NCBI GenBank assembly: GCA_019694955.1
Contig: JAIBAX010000014.1
Span: 19,979-83,978, forward strand
Length of the DNA: 64,000 nucleotides
Direction of reading: 5' to 3'
Source: Chitinophagales bacterium
Lineage (GTDB): Bacteria; Bacteroidota; Bacteroidia; Chitinophagales; JADIYW01
In this document: positions 18,829-28,461 of the stretch, one piece after another
Position numbering within the stretch: the first letter of the stretch is position 1
Layout: each line of letters starts with the position of its first letter
Notes under the pieces: generated by a model
The model's database searches: none
What the model was told of the DNA's origin: nothing
The model's input: the letters and a program-made list of their open reading frames with translations, nothing else
Position numbers and translations under genes: made by a program

Positions 18829-20241
18829 GTGTCTGTGAGTCGCCGCATATATATATTGTATAGTATCATATTCTTGCTGTTCAACCAGTATGTGAGTGCT
18901 CAGGAAGGGAGTAGCCTTTTTATTCGCAATATCACAGTTGAAGGGAATAAGCATACTAGGGAATTTGTTATCCTAAGAGAATTAACCTTTCAAGAATCAG
19001 ACACTATATTAGGAATACGGCTGTCAAAGGAATTTGAGAAAAGCCAAACCAACTTACAGAATCTTGCGTTGTTTGCGGCCATAAATTTCAATATCAAGAA
19101 TTGGGAGAACGATTCATTAGACATCGTAATTTCTGTAACTGAAAGAGCGCGCTTTAGACCGATACCAATTTTTAACTTGGCTGATAGAAATTTTAACGTT
19201 TGGTGGACAGAGCAAAATAGGAGTTTCAAAAGAGTGCAGTATGGTGCGATGGTAGTATATAAGAATGCTTTCGGGCTGAACCACACTATTTCTGGTACGG
19301 CGACATTCGGATTTGCGCAGAACTATGAAGTAGAGTATCGTGTACCATATTTTAATAAGAAGAAATCGCTGGGCGGTAATTTTAAATTTGGATTTACCCA
19401 AAGCAAACAAGTGCAAACGGGTGCTTTTGAAGACCAAACGCAATTTTTGGAAGCAGATAAACACCTGAGAAGAAGATATGAAGTGAATACCAATTTTATT
19501 TACAGACCCAAGATTCGAAACATACATTCTTTTAAGCTCAATTATTTTCACTATAATATTTCTGATATTTTATCCAATAGTCATCCTGATTATCTCTTGG
19601 ATGGTCGGAATAGGGTGGATTTCTTTCAGTTGGGGTATTCTTATGAGGCAGATTTCAGAAATTTTAAATTCTTTCCCACATCAGGATGGTTCTTAAAGGT
19701 TGATTTTGAAAGAGATGGCTTAGGAATGTTTAAAGAAGATGTGAACCTTACCAGAATGACATTTACCTACAATCATTATATCAGTCTGGGTGAAAGCGGC
19801 AAGCATTTTACAAGCCATTCCATGAGAATGATGTTAAGTGGTCCTGAAAAGCAACCTTATTTTCTTACAAGAGGCATGGGTTTTCGTCAGGATTTTGTTA
19901 GAGGGAACGAATTGTATTTAATTGATGGTCAGCGATTCTTTTTGTTTAAAAATGATTATAAATACAAAGTCTTAGATGTAAAACTCAATTATATAAAAAA
20001 ATTAAAAGGCAAGAAGTTTGGTCTCATGCCACTCTCTTTATATGTTGGAGGGCATTTTGATGCCGGTGCAGTACGCGACAGCTATTATGCGCAAGGAAAT
20101 ACTTTGAGAAATAAGATGATTTATGGTTGGGGTGTAGGAGTGGATTTTGTTACTTTTTACGACCGTGTTTTCAGATTAGAATATTCCTTTAATCAGGATT
20201 TTAAAAATGGCGTATATTTACATTTTGAGTTACCGATATAG
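18829..20241 (+). CDS. POTRA-domain BamA/TamA-like outer membrane protein
   Basis: A 470-aa protein with a signal peptide ending ...FNQYVSAQ, one POTRA-like domain (LFIRNITVEGNKHTREFVILRELTF, about 28-100), then a beta-barrel finishing VYLHFELPI. It is much shorter than BamA (882 aa, downstream), so it probably serves a specialised surface or assembly role. There is no ATG: GTG at 18829 or 18835 are the candidates. TACATTTG at 18822-18829 resembles a -7 box; if real it rules out 18829 and favours 18835. Confidence 0.8.
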   Translation: MSVSRRIYILYSIIFLLFNQYVSAQEGSSLFIRNITVEGNKHTREFVILRELTFQESDTILGIRLSKEFEKSQTNLQNLALFAAINFNIKNWENDSLDIVISVTERARFRPIPIFNLADRNFNVWWTEQNRSFKRVQYGAMVVYKNAFGLNHTISGTATFGFAQNYEVEYRVPYFNKKKSLGGNFKFGFTQSKQVQTGAFEDQTQFLEADKHLRRRYEVNTNFIYRPKIRNIHSFKLNYFHYNISDILSNSHPDYLLDGRNRVDFFQLGYSYEADFRNFKFFPTSGWFLKVDFERDGLGMFKEDVNLTRMTFTYNHYISLGESGKHFTSHSMRMMLSGPEKQPYFLTRGMGFRQDFVRGNELYLIDGQRFFLFKNDYKYKVLDVKLNYIKKLKGKKFGLMPLSLYVGGHFDAGAVRDSYYAQGNTLRNKMIYGWGVGVDFVTFYDRVFRLEYSFNQDFKNGVYLHFELPI

Positions 20242-20249
20242 ATTTTCGC

Positions 20250-21131
20250 ATGAATATTGCCATATATAGCCGTTTTTTAAAGAAAGAGCAACGCCCTTAT
20301 GTTCAAGAACTTTTCAAATGCCTTGAAGAGCGCAATTATAACGTTACCATTTACGAAGATTATTTAAAAACCTTGAAAAATGAGATAAAATTTCTCTCCA
20401 AACATCAAACATTTAGTTGTTATGAAGATATTATACAACAAAATATAGATATCATGATTTCCCTTGGCGGAGATGGAACATTATTAGATACCGTTTGTCT
20501 TATCAAAGACAGTGGCGTTCCGGTAGCAGGTGTTAATCTGGGGAGACTGGGTTTCCTTGCGGATATCCATAAAGAAGACATCAAAGCATTGGTAGATGCC
20601 ATTGAAAATGATACCTACACCATTCAGGAGCGCGCATTGATACATGTAGAAACCAATAAACCGCTCTTTGGTGAGGAAAACTTCGGGTTAAACGAAGTAT
20701 CTATCCTAAAAACAGACTCCTCCTCCATGATTACTGTACACGTTTACTTAAATGGAGAATTTCTCTCTACTTACTGGGCGGATGGACTTATTATTGCCAC
20801 ACCTACCGGCTCCACGGCCTATTCATTGAGTTGCGGTGGACCCATTATCTTTCCAACATCCGGAAATTTCGTGCTAACCCCAATTGCGCCACACAACCTC
20901 AATGCCAGACCCATCGTGATACCCGATAATACGGTGGTTTCATTTGAAGTAGAGTGCCGTTCAAGGTATTTTCTGTGTGCCATCGATTCTAGGAATAAAT
21001 TGGCAGACAAAACCTATCAGATAGCTATCAGGAAAGAAAGTTTCCCATTTCGTTTATTCAAGATGCCCGACAGCCATTATCTGAAAACCCTTCGGGAAAA
21101 GTTGAATTGGGGAGAAGATTCAAGAAATTAG
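20250..21131 (+). CDS. nadK: NAD kinase
   Basis: A 293-aa ATP-NAD kinase producing NADP. It shows SLGGDGTLLDTV (GGDGT active-site motif, near residue 73), NEVSILKTDSSSMI and TPTGSTAYSLSCGGPII (nucleotide site), in the family order and at normal length. It lies 8 bp after the POTRA protein gene and before the DUF6089-uppS-bamA block, an arrangement common in Bacteroidota. Confidence 0.96.
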   Translation: MNIAIYSRFLKKEQRPYVQELFKCLEERNYNVTIYEDYLKTLKNEIKFLSKHQTFSCYEDIIQQNIDIMISLGGDGTLLDTVCLIKDSGVPVAGVNLGRLGFLADIHKEDIKALVDAIENDTYTIQERALIHVETNKPLFGEENFGLNEVSILKTDSSSMITVHVYLNGEFLSTYWADGLIIATPTGSTAYSLSCGGPIIFPTSGNFVLTPIAPHNLNARPIVIPDNTVVSFEVECRSRYFLCAIDSRNKLADKTYQIAIRKESFPFRLFKMPDSHYLKTLREKLNWGEDSRN

Positions 21132-21209
21132 CCACATTATGAATATTCCATAAAGGTTTTTTAACTTTTATTGCCAAATACTATGCTTATTTATTCTACG
21201 TTAATTCTG

Positions 21210-21217
21210 TATCTTTG
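21210..21217 (+). promoter_or_regulatory. Putative -7 box of the DUF6089-uppS-bamA operon
   Basis: TATCTTTG is a perfect TAnnTTTG box followed by GCA. It predicts a transcript starting near 21224, so the TTG at 21215 cannot start the downstream gene and the TTG at 21242 is favoured. Confidence 0.5.
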
Positions 21218-21241
21218 CAGATTATTTTTCAATCTCATTTT

Positions 21242-22087
21242 TTGAAGAGGGCATTTCACATAGTAGTAATTTTAATGGCAGGGTGCTTTATGTCCCCGCA
21301 TAAGCTTAGTGCTCAGGAGAAGGAGTTTGGATTTCTCGCAGGTGGAGCCAATTATTATGGAGATATCAATCCCAATTATTCCTTTAAAGAAACAAGACCT
21401 TTTGCGTCCATCTTTTACAGATATAATTTTAATCCACGCATGTCATTGAGAGCAGGATTAAATTATGGATGGATAGAAGCCTCAGATTCGAAAAGAAAAA
21501 ATTATCCTTATTTGCAAGCACGAAACCTCAACTTCTCCTCACAAATTTTGGAGGTTGCCTGTACTTATGAATTAAATTTCTTTAAGTTCAATCCTTATGT
21601 TAAGAAGGATCGGTTTTCTCCTTATATTTATTTTGGTGCTAGCCTCTTTCATTTTCAACCTACTACCGTGTATAATGGCAGAAAGTATAGGTTAGAAGAA
21701 TTGGGTACTGAAGGACAAAAGGGTTATGATGAAGAGCAGGTGAACGGCTACTCAACCTTTGCATTTGCTATTCCTTTCGGTGGAGGCATCAAGTGGGCCA
21801 TCAATAAAAAACTTTCCTTAAATGTAGAGTTTAGCAGTAGAAGAACTTTCACAGACTACATAGACGATATCAGTACAGTATATCCGGATAAAGATTTACT
21901 TTTTTATTCTGAAGGAAATGAAAATATTGCTGAAATACTCAGCGACAGATCTCCGGAAGCAGGATTTGACCCAATCGCAGTAGAAGGGAAGCAAAGAGGA
22001 ACCAGTAAAGACAAAGATAGGTTTAACTTTTTTGGCATTGGACTCACCTACACCATATATAATCCTAAATGCCCGCGACCTTATTAA
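21242..22087 (+). CDS. DUF6089 family outer membrane beta-barrel protein
   Basis: A protein of about 281 aa. From the TTG at 21242 the product begins with a short basic stretch (LKRAF, first residue read as Met) and a hydrophobic signal ending KLSAQ; an ATG at 21275 is the alternative. The mature part (EKEFGFLAGGANYYGDIN, then FASIFYRYNFNPRMSLRAGLNYG) is the start of DUF6089, a porin-like small barrel family of Bacteroidota. The last 19 bp overlap a possible early uppS start. The role is unknown; its fixed place before uppS and bamA suggests envelope assembly. Confidence 0.75.
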   Translation: MKRAFHIVVILMAGCFMSPHKLSAQEKEFGFLAGGANYYGDINPNYSFKETRPFASIFYRYNFNPRMSLRAGLNYGWIEASDSKRKNYPYLQARNLNFSSQILEVACTYELNFFKFNPYVKKDRFSPYIYFGASLFHFQPTTVYNGRKYRLEELGTEGQKGYDEEQVNGYSTFAFAIPFGGGIKWAINKKLSLNVEFSSRRTFTDYIDDISTVYPDKDLLFYSEGNENIAEILSDRSPEAGFDPIAVEGKQRGTSKDKDRFNFFGIGLTYTIYNPKCPRPY

Positions 22088-22107
22088 CTGAAACACTTGT
22101 TGCAGAT

Positions 22108-22851
22108 ATGCTAAAAGAACAAATAGATGTTACCAAACTACCACAGCACATTGCCATCATTATGGATGGTAATGGGAGGTGGGCAAAATCACAAGGGAAG
22201 CATCGGGTGTTTGGTCATAAGAATGGCGTGCAGGCAGTAAGAGAAGCCAGCGAAGCGTGCGCAGAAATCGGCGTTCCATACCTCACCTTATATGCCTTTT
22301 CTACGGAAAACTGGAACAGACCAAAAACCGAAGTATCTGCCTTAATGGAATTATTGATACTGACGATAGGAAGGGAAGTGAAAACCTTGCAAAAAAACAA
22401 TATCCGGTTAAATGCCATCGGGCAATTAGACCTGCTTCCAGATTCTTGTAAAAAGGCTTTGGATAAGGCCATAAGAGAGACTTCTGCCAACACCAGAATG
22501 ACCTTAACTCTTGCATTGAGTTATAGTTCAAGAGTAGAAATTACCGACATGGTGAAATCTATCGCCGAAAAAGTAAAAAATAACGAACTCAACCCATCGG
22601 ATATTACACCGGAAATCGTTCATAATCATCTATATACACACGATCTTCCCGATCCTGAGTTATTAATTAGAACCAGCGGAGAAACGAGAATAAGCAACTT
22701 CTTGCTTTGGCAGATTGCCTATGCAGAATTGTGTTTTATAGAAAAATACTGGCCGGATTTCAGTAGAGAAGACCTCTATGCCGCTATATGTGAATTCCAA
22801 AATCGAGAACGTCGCTTCGGCATGACCAGCGAACAAATACTAAGTGAATGA
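22108..22851 (+). CDS. uppS: Isoprenyl transferase (undecaprenyl diphosphate synthase)
   Basis: A cis-prenyltransferase making the C55 lipid carrier for peptidoglycan and O-antigen. It shows HIAIIMDGNGRWA (catalytic Asp), FGHKNGVQAV, YAFSTENWNRP, and LIRTSGETRISNFLLWQIAYAEL near the end. From ATG 22108 it has 247 residues, the family's normal size; an ATG at 22069 would add 13 residues and overlap the DUF6089 gene. The stop overlaps the bamA start as ATGA. Confidence 0.95.
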   Translation: MLKEQIDVTKLPQHIAIIMDGNGRWAKSQGKHRVFGHKNGVQAVREASEACAEIGVPYLTLYAFSTENWNRPKTEVSALMELLILTIGREVKTLQKNNIRLNAIGQLDLLPDSCKKALDKAIRETSANTRMTLTLALSYSSRVEITDMVKSIAEKVKNNELNPSDITPEIVHNHLYTHDLPDPELLIRTSGETRISNFLLWQIAYAELCFIEKYWPDFSREDLYAAICEFQNRERRFGMTSEQILSE

Positions 22852-25496
22852 AGAAAATTATATTGATATTTTTAGTAATGATGCTGACATGGGGAAAATC
22901 TTTTTCTCAAGGTCTAGACTCATTAACCATAGATTACAGCAATCCAAAAAAATATATCCTCGCTTCTTATGAAGTAACCGGAACAAACTTCCTCGACCAA
23001 AATATCATCAAGTCGCTCACCGGACTAGTTGCAGGCGAAGAAATACTCATTCCTGGAGAAGATATTTCAAAAGCCATCAGAAACCTGTGGAAACAAGGAC
23101 TCTTCTCAGATGTTTCAGTGTTTATCAATAAAATCGACGGAGACAAAGTACATCTGGAAATTAGAATCCAAGAGAAGCCTAAGCTTTCTACCTTCGAATT
23201 TTCCGGAAAAAACATGAAGAAAGGAACCATCGAAGACTATAATAAAAAGTTAGATATTTTAAAAGGTAAACCCGTCACGGAAGCCTTGAAATTAAACGTA
23301 AAGAATACCATTGGCGATGTTTTACAAGAGAAAAAATACCTATATCCAACCATTACTATTACCGAAAAGAAAGACTCTACCCTGCCCAATTCTGCCATCC
23401 TTATGGTAAATGTTGATCCAGGATATAAGATAAAGGTGGGAGAAATAGACTTCGTCGGTGTGGAAGAAGGAGACCCTCGCAAGATAAGAAAAGCCATGAA
23501 AAACACCAAAGCAGCAACTTCTGTTAAATTCTTTAAACCAGAAGATAAAGAAGTGTTGACAGATAAAACCAAAAGAAGAAACTTCTTATATACCCTGGCC
23601 AATCTGAACTTCAGCTCAGTACGCGACTTCTTGAGTGATCGTGTAAGACTTTCTTTCTTTAAATCGTCCAAATTTAATGAAGAAAACTATGAGAAAGATA
23701 AACGAGCATTGATTGATTATTATAACTCAATTGGACATAGGGATGCGAAGATTACTTTTGACACCGTATATCTGGCATCCAAAAGTGCCATGAATGTGCA
23801 AATCGTCGTCGATGAAGGAAAGAAATATTATTTTAGAAACATAGAGTTTAAGGGGAACTCCAAATATGAATCTGCTTATCTTCAAAAAATATTAGGCATT
23901 AAAAAAGGAGATGTTTACAATAGCGAACTCCTACAAAAGAAACTCAACCTCGACCCAAATGGCACAGATGTTTCTACCTTATACTATGATGATGGCTACT
24001 TGTTTTTTACCGTTAACCCTACAGAAACAGCCGTAGTTGGAGACTCCATAGATTTGGAGATTAGGATCAACGAAGGACCGCAGGCAACCATTGACAAGGT
24101 CATCATTGAAGGAAATGACAAAACAAATGACCATGTCATCAGAAGAGAACTAAGAACCGTTCCCGGTAATAAATTTAGTCGTACCGATTTAATACGTTCG
24201 CAAAGAGAAATCGCTAACCTTGGTTTCTTTGATGCTGAAAAAATTGAAGTAAATCCTATCCCACATCCTGAAACAGGTACTGTTGATATACAATACAAGG
24301 TCGTTGAAAAATCCGCAGATCAGGTGGAGTTGTCTGCCGGTTGGGGAGGTTCAGAGGGGTTGATTGGAACACTCGGACTTTCTTTCAACAATTTCTCCGT
24401 AAAAAACATATTTAAAAAGGGTTCATGGTCTCCGCTTCCAACGGGAGATGGACAAAAACTGAGCATCCGTGCACAGAGTAACGGTAAAAGATATCAATCC
24501 TATAATTTCTCCTTTACAGAACCTTGGTTAGGTGGAAGAAAACCAAATGCTTTCTCCATAAGTGCATTTAGTTCAAGATTCCAAACACTGGATGCCAACA
24601 GAGATGTATCCGGAAAACAAATCACCAATGGATTCTCTATCGGGTTAGGAACAAGGTTGAAGAAACCCGATGATTATTTCATCGTTCAAAGTTCATTGAA
24701 CTTCCAAAATTATAACCTTAAAAATTTCCAACAATTTCTAGCATCCAATGGAGAGAGTATTAGTGATGGAAATTTCAATAACCTCAACCTAAAGATTGTA
24801 TTCGCCAGAAACTCCATAGATCAACCCATCTTCCCTACTAGTGGTGCTAATGTTGAGTTGATTGGTCAGTTTACACCTCCTTACTCACTTATCAAGAAAA
24901 AAGACAATTATAATGACCTTTCTCCAAATGAGAAGTATAGATGGATAGAGTACCACAAATGGAGACTAAATGTAGAGTGGTATCAGTCATTGGGTAAGAA
25001 ATTTGTGCTTAGAACCGCAGCTAAGTTTGGCTTCCTTGGCAAGTATAACGACAAAGTAGGCACATCGCCTTTTGAGCGATTTGAAGTTGGCGGTAATGGA
25101 CTTCCCGGAAATATTACCTTATTCGGTCAAGACATCATCGCACATAGAGGATACAATGTTTACTCACCAAACGGTGGTGCGTCCATATTTAACAAATTCA
25201 CCTTAGAAGTACGTTATCCATTCAGCCTGAACCCACAGGCATCTGTTTGGGGTTTAGCATTCTTTGAGGCTGGAAACGCATGGAATAGCTTTAAAGATTA
25301 TAACCCATTCAAGCTCAATAGAAGCGTGGGTATCGGTATTCGTGCAATGTTGCCAATGTTTGGCTTATTAGGAGTGGATTACGGCGTAAGGTTTGATAAT
25401 AATCCGGGAAGCTTGATAACCAAGTCTAACGGATTCTTTGATTATATCGGAAAAAATGGAGAATTTACCATAATTTTAGGATTCGAACCTGAATAA
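22848..25496 (+). CDS. bamA: Outer membrane protein assembly factor BamA
   Basis: An 882-aa Omp85 protein inserting beta-barrels into the outer membrane. A signal peptide (MKKIILIFLVMMLTWGKSFSQ) precedes serial POTRA domains (about 35-490; e.g. YEVTGTNFLDQNIIKSLTGL, IEFKGNSKYESAYLQKILGIKKGDVYN, VIIEGNDKTNDHVIRRELR). The 16-stranded barrel carries the conserved lid-region segment FERFEVGGNGL and ends ...GEFTIILGFEPE. It is translationally coupled to uppS and followed by two Skp-type chaperones, its natural partners. Confidence 0.95.
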   Translation: MKKIILIFLVMMLTWGKSFSQGLDSLTIDYSNPKKYILASYEVTGTNFLDQNIIKSLTGLVAGEEILIPGEDISKAIRNLWKQGLFSDVSVFINKIDGDKVHLEIRIQEKPKLSTFEFSGKNMKKGTIEDYNKKLDILKGKPVTEALKLNVKNTIGDVLQEKKYLYPTITITEKKDSTLPNSAILMVNVDPGYKIKVGEIDFVGVEEGDPRKIRKAMKNTKAATSVKFFKPEDKEVLTDKTKRRNFLYTLANLNFSSVRDFLSDRVRLSFFKSSKFNEENYEKDKRALIDYYNSIGHRDAKITFDTVYLASKSAMNVQIVVDEGKKYYFRNIEFKGNSKYESAYLQKILGIKKGDVYNSELLQKKLNLDPNGTDVSTLYYDDGYLFFTVNPTETAVVGDSIDLEIRINEGPQATIDKVIIEGNDKTNDHVIRRELRTVPGNKFSRTDLIRSQREIANLGFFDAEKIEVNPIPHPETGTVDIQYKVVEKSADQVELSAGWGGSEGLIGTLGLSFNNFSVKNIFKKGSWSPLPTGDGQKLSIRAQSNGKRYQSYNFSFTEPWLGGRKPNAFSISAFSSRFQTLDANRDVSGKQITNGFSIGLGTRLKKPDDYFIVQSSLNFQNYNLKNFQQFLASNGESISDGNFNNLNLKIVFARNSIDQPIFPTSGANVELIGQFTPPYSLIKKKDNYNDLSPNEKYRWIEYHKWRLNVEWYQSLGKKFVLRTAAKFGFLGKYNDKVGTSPFERFEVGGNGLPGNITLFGQDIIAHRGYNVYSPNGGASIFNKFTLEVRYPFSLNPQASVWGLAFFEAGNAWNSFKDYNPFKLNRSVGIGIRAMLPMFGLLGVDYGVRFDNNPGSLITKSNGFFDYIGKNGEFTIILGFEPE

Positions 25497-25565
25497 TAAA
25501 ACCTAAATATTTGTGAATTTTTTGTTTTTGGCATAGCGTTTGAAATTTTCAATACTGTAAAATAA

Positions 25566-26087
25566 ATGAATATGAAAAAAGTGTTTTTTCTCTTTGGATT
25601 TCTGATGATGGTATCATTTGCCACACAAGCACAGCGGTTTGCATATGTCAACACAGAATATATCTTAGGAAAAGTTCCTGAATATAAGGAAGCGCAAAAA
25701 AAGTTAGATGAGATTGCCGCCGGTTGGAAAAAAGAAATCGATGCGAAGTTTCAGGAAGTAGCGACGATGTATGAGAAGTTTAACCAAGAAGAATTTCTTT
25801 TAACTGAAGACATGAAAAGAAAACGTGAAGAAGAAATTATTGCCAAAGAAGAAGAAGCCAATAAACTTCAAAAAGCCAGATTCGGATACGAAGGCGAGTT
25901 ATATAAAAAGAGACAAGAGTTGGTACAACCTATACAGGATAAAATCTTTGATGCCATTCAAAAATTGGCCACTACTAGAGGTTACGACTTCATCTTCGAC
26001 AAAGCCAGCGGTGGTGCAACCCTCTTGTACACCAATCCTAGCTACGACTTAAGTGATCAGGTATTAAAAAACCTTGGATATAATTAA
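25566..26087 (+). CDS. OmpH/Skp family periplasmic chaperone (copy 1)
   Basis: A 173-aa exported protein: a signal peptide ending ...ATQAQ, the OmpH start RFAYVNTEYILGKVPEYKEAQKKLDEIAAGW, a charged coiled-coil arm (about 50-115) and a short C-terminal beta region (ATTRGYDFIFDKASGGATLLYTNPSYDLS). Skp trimers hold unfolded outer-membrane proteins for BamA, encoded just upstream. It is paralogous to the next gene. Confidence 0.9.
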   Translation: MNMKKVFFLFGFLMMVSFATQAQRFAYVNTEYILGKVPEYKEAQKKLDEIAAGWKKEIDAKFQEVATMYEKFNQEEFLLTEDMKRKREEEIIAKEEEANKLQKARFGYEGELYKKRQELVQPIQDKIFDAIQKLATTRGYDFIFDKASGGATLLYTNPSYDLSDQVLKNLGYN

Positions 26088-26101
26088 AATCATTATTTTT
26101 G
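26074..26101 (+). promoter_or_regulatory. Promoter (TTG-N17-TATTTTTG) of second OmpH gene
   Basis: A TTG -33 box at 26074-26076 and TATTTTTG at 26094-26101 are 17 bp apart, a good Bacteroidota promoter. It lies at the very end of the first ompH gene and suggests separate expression of ompH2 and murI. Confidence 0.5.
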
Positions 26102-26126
26102 CAATCCCAATTTTAAACATTAAACA

Positions 26127-26642
26127 ATGAAGAAAATTTTATTAGTATTTGCTTTGGTAGCTACATGTTATTTTTCTACACAAGCACAAATGAAAGTCAA
26201 TAAGTTTGGCTACATCAACTCACTCGAACTCTTGGCAGCAATGCCTGAATCTGCGGTAGCAGACCAAAAAATTGAGGATTATGGAAAGGCTTTGGAACAG
26301 AGTTACACTAAGATGGTTACTGTTTATCAGGAAGAAGCGACGAAGTTTGAAGAAATGATGAATGATTCAAATGTATCAGATGCAACAAAACAAGTGGCAT
26401 ATGAAGAAGTAATGGAACTGCAAAAGAAAGTCGGCGAATTTGAAGCAAGCATCAGTGAAAAAATGGCTAAAAAACGCGAGGAACACTATACACCTATTAT
26501 CAATAAAGCTAATGAAGCCATCAAAGCAGTAGCCAAAGCAAATGGATACACCTATATCTTTGATACATCAGTAGGTTGCTTAGTATATGCAGATGAAACC
26601 GATGATGTAATCGCATTAGTGAAAAAACAATTAGGTATATAA
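26127..26642 (+). CDS. OmpH/Skp family periplasmic chaperone (copy 2)
   Basis: A 171-aa paralogue of the preceding gene with signal peptide MKKILLVFALVATCYFSTQAQ, then KFGYINSLELLAAMPES, a coiled-coil arm and a C-terminal GYTYIFDTSVGCLVYADETDDV segment. The protein has kept the Skp layout but diverged clearly from copy 1, so the two chaperones may serve different clients. It has its own promoter; murI follows 12 bp downstream. Confidence 0.9.
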   Translation: MKKILLVFALVATCYFSTQAQMKVNKFGYINSLELLAAMPESAVADQKIEDYGKALEQSYTKMVTVYQEEATKFEEMMNDSNVSDATKQVAYEEVMELQKKVGEFEASISEKMAKKREEHYTPIINKANEAIKAVAKANGYTYIFDTSVGCLVYADETDDVIALVKKQLGI

Positions 26643-26654
26643 AAATACACCGAG

Positions 26655-27473
26655 GTGATTAACCCGGAACAACCTATAGGGATTTTTGATTCAGGAATTG
26701 GCGGCCTAACGGTCGCCAATGCTGTTTTAAAAGAACTCCCCAATGAAAACCTCATCTACTTCGGTGACACAGCCCACCTTCCTTATGGTGATAAATCTGC
26801 CGATACCATCCGTTTTTTCTCCAAAACTATTGGCGAATTTTTTCTTTTCAAGGATTGCAAGGTAATCATCATCGCGTGTAATACCGCATCCGCCGTAGCT
26901 TACGAACTACTTTGTGAGCTGTCCGGCAACAAAGCCATCGTCATCAATGTCATCGACCCTGTTGTAGATTATACCATCGAAAGCAAGTTTAAAAAAGTGG
27001 GCATCATAGGTACGCAAGGCACCATTAACTCCGGAATATATCCTAAAAAAATAAAAGAAAAGAATCCGGATGTAGAAGTCTGTAGCCTTGCCACACCGCT
27101 TTTAGTGCCGATGATAGAATCAGGATTTGTAACAGGACAAATCAGTGAACTCGTTTTAGAAAACTACCTGAACGATCCCATCCTGAGTGATATAGACTCA
27201 TTGGTACTGGGATGCACCCATTATCCTCTAGTAAAAAAAGAAGTAGAAGCCTATTATTTAAAGCATAATAGAAAAGTGGAGGTAATGGCCACCAACGAAA
27301 TCGTTGGGAGATATGTAAAGAATCTTATGGAAAGTAAAAATCTCCTAAGAAAGAAAAAAGGAGGCAAGCACCTGTTTTATGTCTCAGATTATACAGCGTC
27401 TTTTGCCAATACCACTAAGTTGTTCTATGGTGAAGCAGTTAACCTAGTACATTTGAAGATTACACCTCGCTAA
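26655..27473 (+). CDS. murI: Glutamate racemase
   Basis: Makes D-glutamate for peptidoglycan. The 272-aa protein has GIFDSGIGGLTVANAV (9-24), the first catalytic Cys in ACNTASAVA and the second in LGCTHYPLV. It begins with GTG at 26655, preceded by CGAGG, which may act as a ribosome-binding site. The 3' end overlaps the convergent dienelactone hydrolase gene by 14 bp, with no terminator between them. Confidence 0.95.
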   Translation: MINPEQPIGIFDSGIGGLTVANAVLKELPNENLIYFGDTAHLPYGDKSADTIRFFSKTIGEFFLFKDCKVIIIACNTASAVAYELLCELSGNKAIVINVIDPVVDYTIESKFKKVGIIGTQGTINSGIYPKKIKEKNPDVEVCSLATPLLVPMIESGFVTGQISELVLENYLNDPILSDIDSLVLGCTHYPLVKKEVEAYYLKHNRKVEVMATNEIVGRYVKNLMESKNLLRKKKGGKHLFYVSDYTASFANTTKLFYGEAVNLVHLKITPR

Positions 27474-28155
27474 CAGGCTCCAGATGCTTCTTCATGAAAT
27501 CCACCATTCTGTTAAACGCTTTTTTGCCTTGAGCGGTATTGAAAAATAAATGAGGAATACCGTGCGGTAACACATACATATGTTTCTCAAACTTTTCACC
27601 CAAATCTGCTTCCAATTTCCGCAGCCTTTCTGCAGGAACAAAAGGATCCATATACACATAATGTCCTTGAATGGTATTTTGCACTAAAGCAGCACAGCCT
27701 TTTGGGAAACCACTGCCTTTCCTGCCAAAAGAATGGTGAAACACAACAGGAGCCTTTACCTCTTCCCTAATGGCAGCATGAAGAATAAAACCACCCGTTA
27801 AGCATTGCCCTACCATGCCAATTCTTTGCTCATCTACTTCTTCAAAGTCCTTGAAATGATCTAAGATCTCTAACACCTCATTCAAAGGAGTGTTGCCATG
27901 GTCAGAATTATTCCGGGATAATTCATCAAAAAACATCCGCACACAGTATTTTGAAGCACCCAAATCACTATATAAATCGGGTAGCAAGACATGAAAACCA
28001 GCATCCATTAGCAACTCAGCAGTCTTTTTAAAAGCAGGAACAATACCACTGATGTCATGCAAAAAAATGATACCCGGTCTTTTTTTGTTATCCTTTTTAT
28101 ACAAAAAAGCATGTACGACCCTGCCGGAAATGTCAAATGTAATTTTTTGTGCCAC
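27460..28155 (-). CDS. Dienelactone hydrolase family protein
   Basis: A 231-aa alpha/beta hydrolase with the dienelactone-hydrolase Cys nucleophile in GMVGQCLTGG (Cys118), FLHDISG near residue 32 and a catalytic His in LPHGIPHLFF near 205. Such enzymes hydrolyse lactones or esters; no aromatic-degradation genes are nearby, so a general esterase role is more likely. It is a single gene. Confidence 0.85.
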   Translation of the reverse strand: MAQKITFDISGRVVHAFLYKKDNKKRPGIIFLHDISGIVPAFKKTAELLMDAGFHVLLPDLYSDLGASKYCVRMFFDELSRNNSDHGNTPLNEVLEILDHFKDFEEVDEQRIGMVGQCLTGGFILHAAIREEVKAPVVFHHSFGRKGSGFPKGCAALVQNTIQGHYVYMDPFVPAERLRKLEADLGEKFEKHMYVLPHGIPHLFFNTAQGKKAFNRMVDFMKKHLEPVSEV

Positions 28156-28280
28156 GTTTTTTTCTGAAAATTACTTATTAGAATGACCAAAAACAAACAA
28201 ATTTAATATGGACAAACAAATTTCAACATTAATTAACGCACTTATCGCAAAAATTTTTACAAACCAACCCATTCATCTCA

Positions 28281-28360
28281 GGTTCTAGTTGTGATGCCTT
28301 TAGGTTCTTGGTGCCTTCTTAAAGAAACCTCACAAAGGGACACAGAGAAGCACAAAGGAA
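28281..28360. repeat. Interspersed repeat (GTGCCTTCTTA family), copy 1
   Basis: This stretch contains GGTTCTTGGTGCCTTCTTA followed by AAGAAACCTCACAAAG and aligns with 39923-39979 over about 55 bp. It occupies most of the 305-bp gap 28156-28461, which holds no gene. The phrases resemble short interspersed repeats seen in many Bacteroidota genomes (from memory). Confidence 0.6.
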
Positions 28361-28425
28361 GAAGAATATTAGTGAATGCACGATTCAAAAAGGACGAAGT
28401 AATCTTATAGCTTATGTAGAAATTC

Positions 28426-28453
28426 CGTGTTCACGTGTCTTCACGTGAACGTG
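28426..28453. repeat. Stem-loop element E1 (GTTCACGTG-TCTT-CACGTGAAC)
   Basis: A perfect 9-bp stem, extendable to 12 bp with two G-T pairs, closes a TCTT loop just downstream of the ABC exporter stop. It could act as a 3' end stabiliser. It shares loop and core pattern with 30318-30341 and 43731-43754. Confidence 0.6.
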
Positions 28454-28461
28454 AGAAGATA